Shown here piece by piece: positions 22,923 through 24,953 of a stretch of DNA of 24,953 nucleotides (positions are counted from its first letter, which is position 1; each line of letters starts with the position of its first letter). The stretch is taken from positions 1 through 24,953 of the IMG/VR virus record IMGVR_UViG_3300005914_000087; one strand, written 5' to 3'. Both the position numbers and the translations under genes were made by a program. The notes under the pieces are model-generated. The model had not been told where the DNA came from, did no database searches, and saw only the letters and a list, made by a program, of their open reading frames with translations. This DNA comes from a virus.

Positions 22923-24644
22923 ATGGCAGAATCAATAATCTCCCCAGGTGTATTCCAAAGAGAAAATGATATTTCATTTATCCAACCAGCTTCAATAGAA
23001 GCCGGAGCAGTAATCCTTGGCCCTACAGTAAAAGGACCGGTAGAAGTACCCACTATTGTTACATCTTATAATGACTTTACAAGGAAGTTTGGAGTAACAT
23101 TCGAATTAGGATCCTCTAAAGAAGAGTTCTTAACCTCATTAGCTGTTAAAAGCTACTTTGAACAAGGGGGTAATACCTGTCTTGTAACAAGAGTAGTATC
23201 AATAGCTACAAACTGGACTAATGCATCATCTACATTTATCTCTTCCTCAGCAGGAACAGAACCTTTCACTTTAGGTACTTTAGGTAAAGGTGCAATTTAT
23301 AATGCTTCATCTGCTTCTTTACAAGCGGGCGATGAACTTGCAGACGGATCATTAACGTCAGGTTCAGCAGATAACCTAAGATGGGAAATCTCAAACGTAG
23401 AACCAACACAAGGAACATTCACACTATCTGTCCGTAGAGGAGATGATAATACAAACAGTAAAATAGTATTAGAGACATTCAACAACTTATCTTTAGATGC
23501 TAATTCAACTAACTACATCGAGAAAGTAATTGGTAACCAATCTTCTGCAATAACAGCAGACGGAACAGCTATACTTCAAGTAGGAGAATATATTAATCAA
23601 TCTAACTTCATAAGAGTAGCTTCTGTACCGCACAAGATACTTAATTACTTAGCAAATGACGGAGTAACTTATACACCTGAAAATGCAGATAAACTACCAT
23701 CAGCAGGAAAAGGATCATTCTACGGCGGAGTTGGAGAGATTTCAACCACAGCTAAATTATACGGTAACATTAGTAATGTAAACACACAAGGTCTTGCAGC
23801 CACGGACTATACTAAAGTTATCACATTATTAAGTAATGCCGATGATTATCAATTTAATATTATTTCAGCACCAGGATTAATTAAAAACCTTCATTCTGCA
23901 CAGATAGATAGTATCTTATCTCTAGTAGAGAATAGAGGAGATGCAATCGCAGTAGTAGACACAGTAGAATACGGTTCTACAGTGGGAGCAGCTAAAACAC
24001 AAGCAACAGGAATGAATAGTTCCTATGGGGCTACTTACTGGCCTTGGTTACAAGTTCAATCTGCTACAGGCAAAAATGTATGGGTACCAGCTTCAGTTGT
24101 TATTCCAGGAATTTATGCTTTTACTGACGGAGCTTCAGCACCATGGTTCGCACCAGCCGGATTAGTTAGAGGAGGATTAGTTGGGGTGATACAAGCAGAG
24201 AGAAAATTAACTAGAACAGATAGAGATACTCTATATAACGGTAAGGTTAATCCAATCGCTACTTTCCCTGGAACAGGTTTAGCAGTATTTGGACAAAAAA
24301 CATTACAAACTAAAGCTTCTGCTTTAGATAGAGTAAACGTTAGGAGATTATTAATTGATCTTAAGAAGTTTATCGGAGGAGTTTCTCAAGGACTAGTATT
24401 TGAACAAAATACAATCACTACAAGAAATAAATTCTTATCTACAGTTAACCCTTACTTAGAATCAGTAACACAGAGACAAGGTCTTTATGCATACAGAGTA
24501 GTAATGGATGATACTAATAACACTGCTGATGTAATTGATAGAAACCAATTGGTTGGACAAATATTTATTCAACCAGCTAAGACAGCAGAATTTATAGTAC
24601 TAGATTTCGTAGTAGAACCATCAGGAGCTACTTTCGGAGCATAA
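22923..24644 (+). CDS. Phage contractile tail sheath protein
   Basis: A 573-residue protein, close to the usual length of myovirus sheaths. It begins MAESIISPGVFQRENDISFI; the SPGV-x-x-E-x-D opening is typical. GAVILGPTVKGPVEVPTIVT and an EQGGNTCLVTRV segment belong to the sheath N-terminal domain. Residues ~90-240 form the variable outer domain, rich in Ser and Thr. The C-terminal third (residues ~440-570: GKVNPIATFPGTGLAVFGQK, FEQNTITTRNKFLSTVNPYL, GQIFIQPAKTAEFIVLDFVV) matches the conserved domain that interlocks subunits. It assembles around the tail tube and contracts on infection. It follows a 116-base regulatory gap and is followed by the tube gene. Confidence 0.95.
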   Translation: MAESIISPGVFQRENDISFIQPASIEAGAVILGPTVKGPVEVPTIVTSYNDFTRKFGVTFELGSSKEEFLTSLAVKSYFEQGGNTCLVTRVVSIATNWTNASSTFISSSAGTEPFTLGTLGKGAIYNASSASLQAGDELADGSLTSGSADNLRWEISNVEPTQGTFTLSVRRGDDNTNSKIVLETFNNLSLDANSTNYIEKVIGNQSSAITADGTAILQVGEYINQSNFIRVASVPHKILNYLANDGVTYTPENADKLPSAGKGSFYGGVGEISTTAKLYGNISNVNTQGLAATDYTKVITLLSNADDYQFNIISAPGLIKNLHSAQIDSILSLVENRGDAIAVVDTVEYGSTVGAAKTQATGMNSSYGATYWPWLQVQSATGKNVWVPASVVIPGIYAFTDGASAPWFAPAGLVRGGLVGVIQAERKLTRTDRDTLYNGKVNPIATFPGTGLAVFGQKTLQTKASALDRVNVRRLLIDLKKFIGGVSQGLVFEQNTITTRNKFLSTVNPYLESVTQRQGLYAYRVVMDDTNNTADVIDRNQLVGQIFIQPAKTAEFIVLDFVVEPSGATFGA

Positions 24645-24656
24645 TTAAAATTTAAG

Positions 24657-24668
24657 ATATTTATAATA
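24657..24668 (+). promoter_or_regulatory. Putative late promoter motif before the tail tube gene
   Basis: ATATTTATAATA, identical to the copy before the sheath gene, 24 bases upstream (core to ATG) of the tail tube start, in the 37-base gap between sheath and tube. Confidence 0.45.
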
Positions 24669-24681
24669 AAGCAAATACAAC

Positions 24682-24953
24682 ATGGCAGTATTAGATCCCA
24701 ATGAGATAATGTTTAGAGCTTTCGAGCCTAAAGTACAAAACAGATTTGTAATGTACATGGACGGAATACCTTCTTTCTTAGTAAAGAATGTGAAAGCACC
24801 ATCATTTACAGATAACGTGATTAAACTTGATCATATTAACTCTTACCGAAAAATTAGAGGAAAGAGAGAATGGCAAGATATGTCAATGACTCTTTACGAC
24901 CCAATCACTCCATCAGGAGCACAAGCGGTAATGGAATGGGCACGTCTATCTTA
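24682..24953 (+). CDS. Tail tube protein, 3' end outside the window
   Basis: The first 90 codons are present and the frame is open to the window end. The protein begins MAVLDPNEIMFRAFEPKVQN, followed by RFVMYMDGIPSFLVKNVKAP, YRKIRGKREWQDMSMTLYDP and AQAVMEWARLS. This order (N-terminal anchor, 'F-x-x-Y-x-D-G-I-P-x-F-x-V-K' strand, 'W-x-D-x-x-x-T-L-Y-D-P' strand) is typical of T4 gp19-like tail tube proteins. Its position right after the sheath is the normal myovirus order. It forms the inner tube through which DNA passes. Confidence 0.88.
   Translation, partial: MAVLDPNEIMFRAFEPKVQNRFVMYMDGIPSFLVKNVKAPSFTDNVIKLDHINSYRKIRGKREWQDMSMTLYDPITPSGAQAVMEWARLS

Noticed and set aside
1-24953. tRNA genes, transposases or integrases
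   Set aside because: No tRNA-like cloverleaf was noticed and the few gaps are short; none of the proteins shows transposase or integrase motifs.

Overview
This window is part of the genome of a contractile-tailed bacteriophage (a myovirus, broadly T4-like). At the right end are a tail sheath gene and the start of a tail tube gene. At the left end are several tail-fibre genes, one with a C-terminal intramolecular chaperone (peptidase S74) domain. The DNA is AT-rich and almost fully coding on the plus strand. Most start codons lack a clear Shine-Dalgarno sequence and follow A-rich leaders. That start context would fit a Bacteroidota-type host, and the low-complexity fibre repeats resemble those of uncultured marine phages; both points are inference and the host is not proven.

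Layout. Bases 1-4823: virion fibre and structural genes (a fibre gene cut off at the window start, a 66-residue protein, a strong terminator at 1829-1848, a fibre/adaptor protein, an S74 tail fibre and two unrecognised proteins). Bases 4835-22806: a long, tightly packed run of genes that encode enzymes rather than virion parts. It holds a DxD glycosyltransferase-like protein, a SAM-dependent methyltransferase, a GT2-like glycosyltransferase, two tandem proteins that fuse a family-7 galactosyltransferase domain to a LamG-like lectin domain, a separate possible LamG-like protein, five radical SAM proteins with N-terminal auxiliary-cluster cysteines, an SGNH hydrolase, two proteins sharing an NR-P / TEK-FKP domain, and a nucleotide-sugar dehydrogenase-like protein. 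Bases 22807-24953: a regulatory gap, the tail sheath, and the start of the tail tube.

How they may work together. Genes in the central block often overlap by 1-17 bases (TAATG or ATGA junctions), so they are probably co-translated as a long operon. Sugar activation, sugar transfer, methylation, possible deacylation, lectin domains and repeated radical SAM chemistry, all placed between tail-fibre and tail-sheath genes, suggest a phage-encoded system that builds or edits a glycan or other modification, on its own Ser/Thr-rich fibres or on the host surface. That role is inference; the enzyme families are read from the sequence.

The block shows signs of recent change. A 30-base exact direct repeat of the dehydrogenase gene start (20301-20330 and 21380-21409) flanks an apparently inserted gene, a 64-residue SGNH-like fragment lies just upstream, the first glycosyltransferase has a probable one-base frameshift at its start, and the radical SAM and GT7-LamG genes form paralogous sets. 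A 12-base motif, ATATTTATWATA, lies 24-37 bases upstream of three structural genes and may be a late promoter.
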